Below, one piece after another: positions 43,985 through 53,575 of a stretch of 64,000 nt of DNA. Both the position numbers and the translations under genes were made by a program. Every line of letters begins with the position of its first letter. Within the stretch, counting starts at the first letter, position 1. This DNA comes from Modestobacter marinus (GTDB lineage Bacteria > Actinomycetota > Actinomycetes > Mycobacteriales > Geodermatophilaceae). The notes under the pieces are model-generated. The model was not told the origin of the DNA, searched no databases, and was given only the letters and a program-made list of their open reading frames with translations. Where the stretch lies: contig NZ_JABGCH010000001.1 in NCBI RefSeq assembly GCF_019799945.1, positions 124,001 to 188,000 on the forward strand, in the 5' to 3' direction.

Positions 43985-46222
43985 TCAGTCGGTCGGCTGG
44001 CGGTCGTCGGTGTCCGGGATGCTGGGTTCCGCCGGGGCGCTGGGGGCCTCCTCGCTCGGCGACGGCTCCGCGGACGGCGGGGCCTCCCCGCTCGGGGCCG
44101 GCTGGCTCGGCGACGGCCTGCGGTCGTTGCCGCGACGGCGGTCGGACGAGTCGTCATCGTCGTCGTCGGCCGGGGCGGGCGCGGCGCTGCCGCTGCCCTT
44201 CGTGCCGGCGACCACGGCCGGGTCGGCGGGCGCGAAGGTCCCCGTCGGGCCCTGGTTGAGGATCGGCGCCATCGCGTCGTGCCAGATCTGCGCCGGCTTG
44301 TTGCCGCCGTAGCCGCCGACGTTCTGGTTCTCCTTGGGGTTGAGCACCATCACGCTGGCCGCGTACTCGGGCGTGAAGCCCACGAAGGCGGCGGAGAACT
44401 GGTTCTGCGACGTGCCGGTCTTGCCCGCGATCTGGTGCCCGGGGACGTTGGCCCGCTGCCCGGTGCCCCGGACGACGTCGTCGACGAGCACGTTGGCCAG
44501 GGTGTTGGCGACACCCGGCGGGATCGCCTCGGCGGTGCAGTTGTCGCCCTTGACCAGCGGCTGGCCGTCGTCACCGGTGAGCGGCTGGCCGCCGCGGTCC
44601 AGCACCTGCGCGACCGGGGTCGGGTCGCACTGCGTGCCATTGGCGCCCAGCGTCGAGTAGGCGCTGGCCAGGTACAGCGGGCTGGTCGCGAACGGGCCGA
44701 GCGTGAACGAGCCCATCCGGCCGTCGATGATCGTCTGCGCCTGCTCGTCGATCGACTTCAGGCCCATCCGCTGGGCCATCCGCACCGGCCCCTCGACGCT
44801 GCCCAGCGCGTCCTCGAGGGCGACGAAGTAGGTGTTCGACGAGCGCACCAGCGCGTCGTGCATGTTCAGCCGGTTGGGCAGGGTGCCCACGTTCCCGATC
44901 GGGCCGTAGGGGGCGCCGCGGGTGCCGCCGTTCTTCTTGTACACGCGCGAGTAGTACGGGTCGCTGGTGGTGATGTGGTAGTTCACCCCGAAGCCCTGCT
45001 CCAGGGCCGAGGCGGCGGTGAACACCTTGTAGGTCGACCCGGAGCCCTGGCTGGCGGCCACGTTGAGGTTCACCGACTCGCACGCGGGGTTGACCGTGAC
45101 GTCGCACCCGAACTGCCGGTTGACGCTCATCGCGAGCACCTTCCCGGTGCCCGGCTCGACGGCGGTGAAGATCCCGGCCAGCGAGTTGCCCATCGGCACG
45201 GTGGCGACCACCGCCTGGTCACCGGCGATCTGCACGTCCGGGCGCAGCGTGGTCTGGATCGTGTAGCCGCCGTTGTCCAGCTCGGTCTGGGTCAGCCCGA
45301 GGGTGTTGATCAGGTAGCTCTGCAGGTAGTCGCAGAAGAACCCGCCGACGGTGGCCGAGGCGCAGCCGTTGGGCGGGCTGGGGCCCTCGACGGTCGGGAC
45401 GGGGCTCGCCGAGATCTCGGTCAGCTCCTGCTCGGTGATGTGGTCGAGCTGGAACATGCGGTTGAGGACCTGGTTGCGCCGGGCCGCGGCCGCATCGGGG
45501 TTGTTCAGCGGGTCGTCGGCGGCCGGGCTCTGCACCAGGCCGGCCAGCACCGAGGCCTGGGGGAGGGTGAGGTCCCAGGCGTTGACGCTGAAGTAGGTCT
45601 GCGACGCGGCCTGGATGCCGTAGGCACCGTGCCCGAAGTAGGCGATGTTCAGGTACCGGGTGAGGATCTCGTCCTTGGAGTACGTCTTCTCCAGGGCGAG
45701 GGCCAGCCGGGCCTCACGCAGCTTGCGGCCGGGCGTCTGCTCGGTGGCGGCCTGCCGCTCCTCCGGGCTGTCCGCGGTCTGCAGCAGGGTCTGCTTCACC
45801 AGCTGCTGGGTGAGGGTGGACCCACCCTCCTGCACGCTGCCGGCGGCCACGTTGGTGACCAGGGCGCGCATGGTGCCCTGCACGTCGACGCCCCGGTGCT
45901 CGTAGAACCGGGAGTCCTCGATGTCGACGATCGCCTGCTTCATGATCGGCGAGATCTGGTCCGCGGTCACCGGGGTGCGGTTGTTCTCGTAGAACTGCGT
46001 GATCACCTGGCCGTCCGCGGCGAGCACGGTGGTGTTGCCGTTCGGCGTCTTGTCGGTGAGCTCGACCGGCAGGGCGTCGAGGAGGCTGGTGGAGTTGCGG
46101 GCGACGAGCCCGGTCCCGCCCACCCAGGGCAGCAGCAGGGCGGCGACCAGCAGGCCGGCGACGACGATCGCCATGACCAGCTTCGCGAGGGTGCCCAGAC
46201 GGAGGCGCGCAGACTCGGACAT
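43985..46222 (-). CDS. Bifunctional penicillin-binding protein (PonA2-like)
   Basis: A 745-residue class A PBP. It has a short cytoplasmic N-terminus, one membrane segment (about 12-36), a glycosyltransferase domain (catalytic Glu102 in EDSRFYEHRG; GGSTLTQQLVK at 133-143) and a transpeptidase domain with S396-T-Y-K399, S461-S-N463 and K601-T-G603. The tail (about 655-745) is a disordered Asp/Ser/Pro-rich region; no PASTA domain is present, unlike mycobacterial PonA2. It polymerises and cross-links peptidoglycan. TACCTT is 8 bases before ATG 46222. It matches the ponA2 position of the mycobacterial gene order. Confidence 0.92.
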   Translation of the reverse strand: MSESARLRLGTLAKLVMAIVVAGLLVAALLLPWVGGTGLVARNSTSLLDALPVELTDKTPNGNTTVLAADGQVITQFYENNRTPVTADQISPIMKQAIVDIEDSRFYEHRGVDVQGTMRALVTNVAAGSVQEGGSTLTQQLVKQTLLQTADSPEERQAATEQTPGRKLREARLALALEKTYSKDEILTRYLNIAYFGHGAYGIQAASQTYFSVNAWDLTLPQASVLAGLVQSPAADDPLNNPDAAAARRNQVLNRMFQLDHITEQELTEISASPVPTVEGPSPPNGCASATVGGFFCDYLQSYLINTLGLTQTELDNGGYTIQTTLRPDVQIAGDQAVVATVPMGNSLAGIFTAVEPGTGKVLAMSVNRQFGCDVTVNPACESVNLNVAASQGSGSTYKVFTAASALEQGFGVNYHITTSDPYYSRVYKKNGGTRGAPYGPIGNVGTLPNRLNMHDALVRSSNTYFVALEDALGSVEGPVRMAQRMGLKSIDEQAQTIIDGRMGSFTLGPFATSPLYLASAYSTLGANGTQCDPTPVAQVLDRGGQPLTGDDGQPLVKGDNCTAEAIPPGVANTLANVLVDDVVRGTGQRANVPGHQIAGKTGTSQNQFSAAFVGFTPEYAASVMVLNPKENQNVGGYGGNKPAQIWHDAMAPILNQGPTGTFAPADPAVVAGTKGSGSAAPAPADDDDDDSSDRRRGNDRRPSPSQPAPSGEAPPSAEPSPSEEAPSAPAEPSIPDTDDRQPTD

Positions 46223-46333
46223 CGCATGCCAAGGTACCGGTCCGGAGGACCCCGATGGCGGGCTCGGCGTGGCGACGCGCGGGCACCGGCGCGCCGCCGG
46301 ACCGCCAGGTCAGCCCGGCGGTCGGGCCGGGTC

Positions 46334-47542
46334 TCAGGCGGCCGGCGGCCGGGCCGGGAGCACCCGGCTGCGCGGCGTCCCGGTGCCGGTCGCGGTCTCC
46401 TCCGCCATCAGCGCCTCGCCCATGATCCGCAGGCCGTCGATGTCGTGGATGTCACCGCCGGTCGCGGGCACCGTCCGGATCGGCACGCCGGGGTGGGCGC
46501 TGGTGAACCGGTCGGCCAGCCGCTGCTCGCGGGTGGCCTGGGTCATCCGCTCGGCGTGCACCCGCAGCGCCCCCGCGGCGAGCTTCGCACCCGGGCCGCC
46601 GGCCTCGGCGACCGCCTCGGCCGCGGCGTCGGCCCGGGTCGCCGACAGGGACGTCGTCGCCGGGGGGTGGGTGCGGTTGAGCACCAGCCCGGCCAGCGGC
46701 ATGCCCTCGGTCGAGAGCCGGTCGACGAAGTAGGAGGCCTCGCGCAGCGCGTCGGGCTCCGGGGAGGCGACGACGAGGAACGACGTCCCCGGCTGGCGGA
46801 GCAGCTCGTAGGTCGCGGTCGCCCGCTCGCGGAACCCGCCGAACATGGTGTCCAGCGCGGTGATGAAGGTGGAGATGTCGGCCAGCAGCTGGCCGCCGAG
46901 CACCTTGCTGATGATCCGGCTGAAGATCATGAAACCCGCGCCGACCAGCCGCACCCCGGCCCGGCCGCCGGCGCGGGCGGGCGCGGTGAGCAGCCGGATC
47001 ATGGTGCCGTCGAGGAACCGGGAGAGCCGGTTGGGGGCGTCGAGGAAGTCCAGCGCGGAGCGGGACGGCGGCGTGTCCACGACGATCAGGTCCCACCGGT
47101 CGGTGGCCCGCAGCTGGCCCAGCTTCTCCATCGCCATGTACTCCTGCGTGCCGGCGAAGGAGGAGGACAGCGCCTGGTAGAAGGGGTTGGCGAAGATCTG
47201 CTCGGCCCGGTCCGGCGTCGAGTGCGCGGCGACGACGTCGTCGAACGTCCGCTTCATGTCCAGCATCATCGCGTGCAGCGAGCCGGCCACCCCCGGCGTC
47301 TCGACCAGCCGCGGCTCGTTGTCCAGCTCCTGCAGCCCCAGCGACTGGGCCAGCCGGCGGGCCGGGTCGATGGTGAGGACGACGACGTGCCGGCCGGCCT
47401 CCGCCGCGGCGAGCGCCAGCGCGGCCGATGTCGTGGTCTTGCCCACCCCGCCGGAACCGCAGCAGACGACGATCCGGGTGGCCGGGTCGGCGACCAGGCC
47501 GGCGAGGTCGAGCGGGGGCGCGAGGTGCGGCGGTCGCGTCAC
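46334..47542 (-). CDS. ArsA-family ATPase (second of a pair, Rv3680-like)
   Basis: A 402-residue ArsA/GET3-fold ATPase. The Walker A is GSGGVGKTT with the deviant-P-loop Lys, then VLTIDPARRLAQSLGL and VVDTPPSRSALDFLDAP. A C-terminal helical part ends near SRVLPARPPAA. In mycobacteria the paired ATPases support use of glycerol and stress tolerance; they form a complex. The GTG at 47542 overlaps the stop of the first ATPase (GTGA). A whiB-type gene normally stands between this gene and the PBP; here the 111-base gap holds none. Confidence 0.9.
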   Translation of the reverse strand: MTRPPHLAPPLDLAGLVADPATRIVVCCGSGGVGKTTTSAALALAAAEAGRHVVVLTIDPARRLAQSLGLQELDNEPRLVETPGVAGSLHAMMLDMKRTFDDVVAAHSTPDRAEQIFANPFYQALSSSFAGTQEYMAMEKLGQLRATDRWDLIVVDTPPSRSALDFLDAPNRLSRFLDGTMIRLLTAPARAGGRAGVRLVGAGFMIFSRIISKVLGGQLLADISTFITALDTMFGGFRERATATYELLRQPGTSFLVVASPEPDALREASYFVDRLSTEGMPLAGLVLNRTHPPATTSLSATRADAAAEAVAEAGGPGAKLAAGALRVHAERMTQATREQRLADRFTSAHPGVPIRTVPATGGDIHDIDGLRIMGEALMAEETATGTGTPRSRVLPARPPAA

Positions 47543-48546
47543 GCGGCCACCTCGTCGCGCAGGTGGGTCTCCAGCCGCTCGGAGAGGTCGAACAGGCAGC
47601 CGACGTCCATCGGCCCCACCGTCAGCGGCAGCTCCACCGTGGGCCGGTGCAGGGCCGCCACCTGCTCGCGCAGCGCGTCCTGCGACGACCACCGGCGCGC
47701 GTGCTCGACCGCCTCGGCGGCCAGCGCGTCGGCCAGCTCCGGGCCGCCGTGCACGCCCGCGGCGGTCAGCGCGGGGAGCAGGTCCTTGCCGGTGATCCGG
47801 CCCTCGGCCGCACGCCCCAGGCTCGCTGCCGGCAGCAGCGGCTCGGTGGCCATGTTCACGATCACCGAGCCGACCGGGAGGCCGGCCGCGGTGAGCTCCT
47901 CGATGGCGTCGGCGGTCTCCTGCACCGGCATGTCCTCCAGCAGGGTCACCAGGTGCACCGCCGTCCGCGGCGAGCGGAGCACGGCCATGACCCCGTCGCT
48001 CTGCGACTTGATCGGACCCGAGCGGGCCAGCCCGGCGACCTCGTTGGTGACGTTGAGGAAGCGGGTGATCCGGCCGGTCGGCGGTGCGTCCACGACCACG
48101 GCGTCGTAGACAGGGCGGCCGCCGGCCCGGCGGGTCACCGCCTCCTTGATCTTGCCGGTGAGCAGCACGTCGCGCAGGCCCGGGGCGATCGCGGTGGCGA
48201 AGTCGACCGCGCCCATCTTCCGCAGCGCCCGGCCGGCCCGCTTGAGGTTGTAGAACATGTCGAGGTACTCGAGGAACGCCGCCTCGACGTCGATCGCCAG
48301 CGCCTTCACCTCACCGCCGCCACGGGCGACCGCCACCCGCCGCTCCTCGTAGGGCAGGGGAGGGGTGTCGAAGAGCTGGGCGATGCCCTGCCGGCCCTCG
48401 GTCTCGACCAGCAGCACGTGACCGCCGTCGGCGGCCAGGGCCAGGGCCAGGGCGGCGGCGACCGTGGTCTTGCCCGTCCCGCCCTTGCCGGTGACCACGT
48501 GCAGGCGCGGGGCGGACGGCTCTCCGGTCGGGGACGCGACGCTCAC
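47539..48546 (-). CDS. ArsA-family ATPase (first of a pair, Rv3679-like)
   Basis: A 335-residue ATPase with GKGGTGKTT (about 20-28), VVDAPPTGRITRFLNVTN and LLVETEGRQGIAQLFDTPPLPY. It forms a translationally coupled pair with the next gene and in mycobacteria the two proteins make a heteromeric ATPase complex. The GTG at 48546 has TAGGCT (48559-48554, minus strand) 7 bases upstream, so the operon is probably leaderless. The DUF4177 gene is divergent with only 61 bases between. Confidence 0.9.
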   Translation of the reverse strand: MSVASPTGEPSAPRLHVVTGKGGTGKTTVAAALALALAADGGHVLLVETEGRQGIAQLFDTPPLPYEERRVAVARGGGEVKALAIDVEAAFLEYLDMFYNLKRAGRALRKMGAVDFATAIAPGLRDVLLTGKIKEAVTRRAGGRPVYDAVVVDAPPTGRITRFLNVTNEVAGLARSGPIKSQSDGVMAVLRSPRTAVHLVTLLEDMPVQETADAIEELTAAGLPVGSVIVNMATEPLLPAASLGRAAEGRITGKDLLPALTAAGVHGGPELADALAAEAVEHARRWSSQDALREQVAALHRPTVELPLTVGPMDVGCLFDLSERLETHLRDEVAA

Positions 48547-48607
48547 CCCTGGAAGCCTACGAGCGGCGGCCGACTCCGGCCCGTCCCGGCTGCGCTAGCG
48601 TCGCGAC

Positions 48608-48781
48608 ATGAGCTCACCGGCCCGCCGTACCTGGGAGTACGCGACCATCCCGCTGCTGATCCACAACACCAAGGCGATCCTGGACTCCTGGGGCGTCGAC
48701 GGGTGGGAGCTGGTGACCGTCCTGCAGGGACCGGGCGGCGGGGACCAGCTGGTCGCCTACCTCAAGCGCCCCACCAACTGA
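48608..48781 (+). CDS. DUF4177 small protein
   Basis: A 57-residue protein: MSSPARRTWEYATIPLL onward, with the WGVDGWELVTVLQ core and the closing VAYLKRP typical of DUF4177. The function is unknown. TAGCGT (48596-48601) lies 6 bases before ATG 48608, so a leaderless promoter is likely. In mycobacteria the equivalent Rv3678A occupies the same place between the ArsA pair and RidA. The RidA gene starts 10 bases after its stop. Confidence 0.85.
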   Translation: MSSPARRTWEYATIPLLIHNTKAILDSWGVDGWELVTVLQGPGGGDQLVAYLKRPTN

Positions 48782-48791
48782 GGCCGCCACG

Positions 48792-49262
48792 ATGAGCGAA
48801 GCCCCCGTCAGCTGGCACGCCCGCCTCGCCGAGCTCGGCGTCCGACTCCCCCCGGTGGCCACCCCGGTCGCCTCGTACGTGCCCGCCGTGCGCAGCGGCC
48901 AGCTGGTCTACACATCCGGCCAGCTGCCCTTCGTCGACGGCGGCCTGCGACGCACCGGCAAGGTGGGCGGCTCGGTCGATCCGGAGGAGGCCGCCGCCGA
49001 CGCCAAGGTGTGCGCGCTCAACGCGCTCGCCGCGGTCGACGAGCTGGTCGGGCTGGACTCCGTGGCCCGGATCGTGCGGGTGGTCGGGTACGTGGCCAGC
49101 GCCGAGGGCTTCGGCGGCCAGCCGCGGGTGGTCAACGGCGCCAGCGAGTTCCTCGGGCGGGTGTTCGGGGACGCCGGGCAGCACGCCCGCAGTGCCGTGG
49201 GCGTCGCGGAGCTGCCGATGAACGCCCCCGTCGAGGTCGAGCTGGTCGTCGAGCTCAGGTGA
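48792..49262 (+). CDS. RidA-family (YjgF/YER057c/UK114) protein
   Basis: A 156-residue protein with the RidA fold: YVPAVRSGQLVYTSGQLPF at the N-terminal side and RSAVGVAELPMNAPVEVELVVEL at the end. RidA proteins deaminate reactive enamine/imine intermediates; the conserved Arg of the canonical active site is present in ARSAVGV. This is the longer actinobacterial subfamily (Rv3678c-like). Its stop overlaps the NUDIX start by four bases. The function of this subgroup is not proven. Confidence 0.9.
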   Translation: MSEAPVSWHARLAELGVRLPPVATPVASYVPAVRSGQLVYTSGQLPFVDGGLRRTGKVGGSVDPEEAAADAKVCALNALAAVDELVGLDSVARIVRVVGYVASAEGFGGQPRVVNGASEFLGRVFGDAGQHARSAVGVAELPMNAPVEVELVVELR

Positions 49263-50077
49263 GCAGTCCCGCCCCGGGGGCGGTCCGGCCGGCCGCCACG
49301 GTCCTGCTGCTGCGCGACGGCGCAGAGGGCCCGGAGGTCTACCTCCTGCGCCGCACCCGCGGCATGCCGTTCGCCGGCGGGATGAGCGCGTACCCCGGAG
49401 GTGGGGTCGACGACCGGGACGGCGACACCGAACTCGCCTGGGTGGGGCCGGCACCGGCGGAGTGGGCGGAGTCCCTGGGCGGCGACGAGCGGCTGGCCCG
49501 CGAGCTGGTGTGCGCCGCCGTCCGGGAGACCTTCGAGGAGGCCGGCGTCCTGCTGGCCGGTCCGGCGGCGGGCGGCGGGGGGACGGCAGGGCTGGTGGAC
49601 GACGTCTCCGGCGAGGAGTGGGAGCGTGAGCGACGCGCACTGCTCGCCCACGAGCTGTCCCTCAGCGAGCTGCTGGCCCGCCGGGACCTCGCGCTGCGCG
49701 CGGACCTGCTCCGCCCGTTCGCGCACTGGATCACCCCGCCCGGGGAGGGACGGCGCTACGACACCCGGTTCTTCGCGGCGCTGGTGCCGGCCGGGCAGGA
49801 GGCGCGGGACGTCTCGGGGGAGGCCGACGAGGCGGTCTGGACGACGCCGGCCGCGGCGCTGACCGAGCACCGTGCCGGCACCCGGCCGATGCTGCCGCCC
49901 ACGATCCACACCCTCGAGCAGCTGGCCGCTTTCCCGGACGCCGCGTCCGCGCTGGCCGGGTCCCCGCCGGCGCCGCTGGAGCCGATCATGCCGACCTTCG
50001 CCGAGGAGCCTGGCGGCCGGTTCGCCGTCCTGCCCGACGGCACCCGGATCCGGATGGTCCTGCCGCTACCGGCGTAG
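49259..50077 (+). CDS. NUDIX hydrolase
   Basis: A 272-residue NUDIX protein. The Nudix helix is seen as AAVRETFEEAGVLL (about 91-104), with an insertion of about 30 residues between the GG(G) start and the REx2EE part, as in the NUDT7/19-like actinobacterial group. A C-terminal region includes LRPFAHWITPPGEGRRYDTRFF. The nucleotide or CoA-type substrate is unknown. The GTG at 49259 overlaps RidA. In mycobacteria a metallo-beta-lactamase-fold gene lies between here and crp; it is absent in this window. Confidence 0.85.
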   Translation: MSSPAPGAVRPAATVLLLRDGAEGPEVYLLRRTRGMPFAGGMSAYPGGGVDDRDGDTELAWVGPAPAEWAESLGGDERLARELVCAAVRETFEEAGVLLAGPAAGGGGTAGLVDDVSGEEWERERRALLAHELSLSELLARRDLALRADLLRPFAHWITPPGEGRRYDTRFFAALVPAGQEARDVSGEADEAVWTTPAAALTEHRAGTRPMLPPTIHTLEQLAAFPDAASALAGSPPAPLEPIMPTFAEEPGGRFAVLPDGTRIRMVLPLPA

Positions 50078-50079
50078 CC

Positions 50080-50113
50080 GAAGGGCTCCACGCCGGCTGG
50101 CGTGGAGCCCTTC
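50080..50113. terminator. Bidirectional terminator between the NUDIX gene and crp
   Basis: A perfect 15-bp stem GAAGGGCTCCACGCC (50080-50094) with GGCGTGGAGCCCTTC (50099-50113) and loop GGCT, lying between convergent genes. Confidence 0.85.
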
Positions 50114-50128
50114 CGCCGGACTGTTGGG

Positions 50129-50803
50129 TCAGCGCGCGCGGCGGCGCAGGCGCTCCTCGTCGAGGACGACGACCGACTTGCCCTGCAGCTGGATCCAGCC
50201 GCGGTGCACGAAGTCGGCCAGGGCCTTGTTCACCGTCTCCCGCGAGGCGCCGACCAGCTGGGCCAGCTCCTCCTGGGTGAGGTCGTGCTTGACCCGCAGG
50301 CCGTCGGACTCCCGGCTGCCGAACCGGTCGGCCATCTGCAGCAGCGCCTTGGCGACCCGGCCGGGCACGTCGGTGAAGATGAGGTCGGCGACCGAGTCGT
50401 TGGTGCGCCGCAGCCGCCGGGCCAGCACGCGCAGCAGCTGTTCGCCGATCTCGGGGTGCGCAGTGATCCACGGCCGCAGCATCTGGTTCGGCATCTTGGC
50501 CAGCCGCACGTCGGTGACCGCCGTCGCGGTCGCCGTCCGAGGGCCGGGGTCGAACACCGACAGCTCGCCGAACTGGTCGGACGGCCCCATGACGGCCAGC
50601 ACGTTCTCCCGGCCGTCCGGTGCCCGCCGGGACAGCTTGATCTTGCCGGAGAGGACGACGTAGAGGGTGTCACCCGACTCGCCCTCGTTGAAGACCACCC
50701 GGCCGCGTGGCAGCGTCACCGTCTCCAGCGAGCTGGCCACCGGCTCGGCAGCCTCCTCCGACAGCCCCTGGAAGAGACCGGACTGGGCAAGTACCTCGTC
50801 CAC
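50129..50803 (-). CDS. crp: CRP/FNR-family cAMP-responsive regulator
   Basis: A 224-residue regulator closely resembling mycobacterial Rv3676. The cAMP-binding domain has [19 protein letters not shown], and the HTH is [27 protein letters not shown]. The GTG at 50803 ([14 protein letters not shown]) is chosen because it gives the same length and start as the mycobacterial protein; an upstream GTG at 50881 lies in the promoter. The region upstream contains -10-like TAGACT and a palindrome TGTGGCCAGACTCACC that fits a CRP site, so autoregulation is likely. It is divergent from nothing close; the small membrane protein gene lies upstream on the same strand. Confidence 0.94.
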   Translation of the reverse strand: MDEVLAQSGLFQGLSEEAAEPVASSLETVTLPRGRVVFNEGESGDTLYVVLSGKIKLSRRAPDGRENVLAVMGPSDQFGELSVFDPGPRTATATAVTDVRLAKMPNQMLRPWITAHPEIGEQLLRVLARRLRRTNDSVADLIFTDVPGRVAKALLQMADRFGSRESDGLRVKHDLTQEELAQLVGASRETVNKALADFVHRGWIQLQGKSVVVLDEERLRRRAR

Positions 50804-50855
50804 GTGCACCTCTCGAACGTCCTCACGGGTGCGATGGCGACCCGCGTCCTCGGAG

Positions 50856-50882
50856 AGTCTAGGGCCTGTGGCCAGACTCACC
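50856..50882 (-). promoter_or_regulatory. crp promoter with CRP-like site
   Basis: On the minus strand GGTGAGTCTGGCCACA (50882-50867) matches TGTGA-N6-TCACA at 8 of 10 positions. It is followed 5 bases later by the -10-like TAGACT (50861-50856). The site would cover the space between -35 and -10, which favours repression by CRP at its own promoter. Confidence 0.5.
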
Positions 50883-50965
50883 CGGTGCGGTGCGTCACCT
50901 GGGTGCCCACTCTGAGTGGCACCCCCCCTAGGGCTGGTCCGGAGGGCACGGATGTGAGATCTCGA

Positions 50966-51250
50966 TCACCCTGCCTGGCGGCTGTGCTCCGGGTGCTTGT
51001 GCTCCCAGTCGGTGAGCGCCGGCTCGGGCGTGCGGCGGGCGCGTCCGCGGCGGCGCTCCCGCCACCGGCTCATGGCCCGGCGGATGCCGGAGCTCGCGAG
51101 CGTGCCGACCTCGCCAGCGGTCGCGGAGTCGAGGAAGTCCTCGACCTCGCGCTGTGAGGTGGGGCGCCGCAGGGGCTCCTCCACCCGCTCCATGACCAGC
51201 AGGAACGCGATCAGCAGCGGAGGGAACAGGATGACGACGAGGGCGACCAC
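50966..51250 (-). CDS. Small membrane protein (Rv3675-like)
   Basis: A 94-residue protein with one N-terminal membrane helix ([20 protein letters not shown]), then a soluble, strongly basic tail ([17 protein letters not shown]) and a charged end. The GTG at 51250 is preceded by GGAGG at a good distance. It sits between crp and nth exactly where mycobacteria have the membrane protein Rv3675. The function is unknown. Confidence 0.8.
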   Translation of the reverse strand: MVALVVILFPPLLIAFLLVMERVEEPLRRPTSQREVEDFLDSATAGEVGTLASSGIRRAMSRWRERRRGRARRTPEPALTDWEHKHPEHSRQAG

Positions 51251-51408
51251 GAGAACCTCCTCGGCGGCGTCTTCCGGGCTGGGCGGCCCGGGGGGAGAGA
51301 CGACGTCCGTCGTTCGGTGGGGGACGTACCCAGCGCGGGGCCGGATCGTGCACCACCGACGAGTATGACCGGCGGTGGGCGTCGGTGCCGACGCCTACCC
51401 TGCAGTGC

Positions 51409-52218
51409 GTGTCCCAGTCCGTCGAGTCCGCCGGCACCTCGATCTACACGCGGCCGGTGCGCGCCCGCCGTCCCGGCCCGGTCGCCCGTCTCGGCGTCGG
51501 CGCCTTCGACCCCGCGGAGAGCCCGCTCGCCCGAACCCGGCGGGCCCGCCGGATGGCCCGCGAGCTGGCGGTCATCCACCCCGACGCGCACTGCGAGCTG
51601 GACTTCACCACCCCGCTGGAGCTGCTGGTGGCCACCGTGCTGTCCGCGCAGACCACGGACAAGATGGTCAACAAGGTCACCCCGCGGTTGTTCGCCCGGT
51701 ACCCGACCGCCGCCGACTACGCCGGCGCCGACCGCGCCGAGCTCGAGGAGATCCTGAAGCCGACCGGGTTCTTCCGGGCCAAGGCCAACTCGGTGATCGG
51801 GCTGGGGCAGGCGCTGGTCGAGCGGTTCGACGGGGAGGTCCCCGGCCGGCTGGCGGACCTGGTCACCCTGCCCGGCGTGGGGCGCAAGACCGCCAACGTG
51901 GTGCTGGGCAACGCCTTCGGCGTCCCGGGGCTCACCGTCGACACCCACTTCGGCCGGCTGGTGCGCCGGTTCGGCTGGACGGCGGAGGAGGACCCGGTCA
52001 AGGTCGAGGCGCAGATCGCCGAGATCATCCCGAAGAAGGAGTGGACGATCTTCTCCCACCGGGTGATCTTCCACGGCCGCCGGGTGTGCCACGCCAAGAA
52101 GCCGGCGTGCGGCGCGTGCGGGCTGGCTGCCTGGTGCCCGAGCTTCGGCGTCGGGCCGCTCGACCCGGAGGCCGCGGCGAAGCTGGTGAAGTCCCCGGCC
52201 GCCTCGGACACCGAGTGA
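51409..52218 (+). CDS. nth: Endonuclease III
   Basis: A 269-residue DNA glycosylase/AP lyase that removes oxidised pyrimidines. The core has [21 protein letters not shown], the helix-hairpin-helix [18 protein letters not shown] with catalytic Lys, and Asp in TVDTHFGRL. The [4Fe-4S] loop C-x6-C-x2-C-x5-C is in [17 protein letters not shown]. The GTG at 51409 is chosen because TACCCT (51396-51401) ends 7 bases before it; GTG 51385 is possible. It begins the operon nth, TlpA-like, NUDIX, cupredoxin, marP. Confidence 0.94.
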   Translation: MSQSVESAGTSIYTRPVRARRPGPVARLGVGAFDPAESPLARTRRARRMARELAVIHPDAHCELDFTTPLELLVATVLSAQTTDKMVNKVTPRLFARYPTAADYAGADRAELEEILKPTGFFRAKANSVIGLGQALVERFDGEVPGRLADLVTLPGVGRKTANVVLGNAFGVPGLTVDTHFGRLVRRFGWTAEEDPVKVEAQIAEIIPKKEWTIFSHRVIFHGRRVCHAKKPACGACGLAAWCPSFGVGPLDPEAAAKLVKSPAASDTE

Positions 52219-52808
52219 GCCGTCGTCCCCGGGCCCGCGCGGCGCTGCTGACCGGCGCCCTGGCGCTGCTCGCCGGCTGCTCGTCCACCGCCGCCGGCGA
52301 GCCGGACGCCGCGCCGGCGAGCACGGCGGTCGCCAACGTCGACACCGGGCTCACCGCCTGCGCCGAGCAGCCCGACCAGCCCGCCGTGACCACCGACCTG
52401 TCCGGCATCGCGCTGCCGTGCTTCAGCGGCGGCACCCTGGACTTCGACCGGGCACAGGGGACGCCCACCGTGGTGAATCTCTGGGCGAGCTGGTGCGGCC
52501 CGTGCCGGGAGGAGCTGCCGCTGGTCCAGCAGCTGGCCGACGTCGCGGGCGACCGGCTGCGGGTCGTCGGGGTGGCCAGCCAGGACGGCGTTCCGCAGTC
52601 GACCTCCTTCGCCGCGGACGCCGACGTGACCTTCCCGAGCGCCTTCGACGGCGACGGGACGGCGATGACCGCGCTCGGGTTCGCGGCGCTGCCGTACACC
52701 CTCTTCCTCGCCGCCGACGGGTCGATCGCGCACGTCGAGGTCGGCCAGGTGGAGTCGCTGGCGGAGTTCGAGCAGCTGGTCGGCGAGCACCTGGGCGTGC
52801 AGCTGTGA
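52215..52808 (+). CDS. TlpA/ResA-like thioredoxin-fold lipoprotein
   Basis: A 197-residue exported protein. The lipobox LLAGC places the lipidated Cys at about 17. The thioredoxin-like domain has the redox motif WCGPC (in [15 protein letters not shown]) and the cis-Pro region [11 protein letters not shown]. It would reduce or isomerise disulphides outside the membrane. The GTG at 52215 overlaps the nth stop, and its own stop overlaps the NUDIX gene, so translation is coupled through the operon. Confidence 0.9.
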   Translation: MSRRPRARAALLTGALALLAGCSSTAAGEPDAAPASTAVANVDTGLTACAEQPDQPAVTTDLSGIALPCFSGGTLDFDRAQGTPTVVNLWASWCGPCREELPLVQQLADVAGDRLRVVGVASQDGVPQSTSFAADADVTFPSAFDGDGTAMTALGFAALPYTLFLAADGSIAHVEVGQVESLAEFEQLVGEHLGVQL

Positions 52809-53575
52809 GGCCCGCCGAGGAGCTCACCGGGCTCCCCGAGCACGTCCGGCGGCTGGTCGCCGCCGCGGACGACCTGCCGCTGCAGCACCGGCACGGCCGG
52901 CCGTCGGCCAGCGCCCGCCGCTCGGCGGTGCTGATCCTGCTCGGCGACGGCCCGGCCGGGGCCGACGTGCTGCTCATCGAGAAGTCGCCGCACCTGCGCA
53001 GCCACGCCGGGCAGCCCGCGTTCCCCGGCGGCGGCGCCGACCCCGGGGACGACTACCCGGTGGGCACCGCGCTGCGGGAGGCGCAGGAGGAGGCCGGGAT
53101 CGACCCGGCCGGGGTCCGGGTGCTGGTCACGCTGCCCGAGCTGTTCCTCGGGCCGTCGGACAACCTGGTCGTGCCGGTCGTCGGCTGGTGGGACGACCCG
53201 CGGGACGTGACCGTCGGCGACCCGCGGGAGGTCGCCCGGGTGGCCCGGGTCCCGCTGGCCGAGCTGGTCGACCCGGCCAACCGGTTCCGCGTGCGGCACC
53301 CGTCGGGTTACGTCGGGCCGGCCTTCGGGGTGGCCGACATGGTGGTGTGGGGGTTCACCGCAGGCCTGCTCGACGCCGTCCTGGAGGCCGCCGGGCTCAA
53401 CCGGCCGTGGGATCACCGCGACGTCCGGCCGCTGGCGGTGCCGCTCTCCGCGGTGGCCGGCGCGGGCGCGGCCGGCGACGAGCCGCTGGACGACGACGTG
53501 GCCGACCGCGCCGCGCCGACGGTGGCCGACGACGCCGGACAGCCGGACACCGCGCGTACGGTTCCTGGGCGATGA
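52805..53575 (+). CDS. CoA pyrophosphatase-type NUDIX hydrolase
   Basis: A 256-residue protein. The NUDIX box is clear as PGGGADPGDDYPVGTALREAQEEAGID, preceded by the coenzyme A NUDIX motif LIEKSPHLRSHAGQPAFPGG. Relatives (NUDT7/CoA diphosphatase, mycobacterial Rv3672c) hydrolyse CoA or related nucleotides. A charged Ala/Asp-rich C-terminal extension (about 215-256) is variable. The GTG at 52805 overlaps the TlpA gene, and its stop overlaps the start of the cupredoxin gene. Confidence 0.9.
   Translation: MRPAEELTGLPEHVRRLVAAADDLPLQHRHGRPSASARRSAVLILLGDGPAGADVLLIEKSPHLRSHAGQPAFPGGGADPGDDYPVGTALREAQEEAGIDPAGVRVLVTLPELFLGPSDNLVVPVVGWWDDPRDVTVGDPREVARVARVPLAELVDPANRFRVRHPSGYVGPAFGVADMVVWGFTAGLLDAVLEAAGLNRPWDHRDVRPLAVPLSAVAGAGAAGDEPLDDDVADRAAPTVADDAGQPDTARTVPGR

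Noticed and set aside
46223..46333. A short whiB gene between the PBP and ArsA genes
   Set aside because: The 111 bases lack a frame with the four-cysteine WhiB pattern on either strand.
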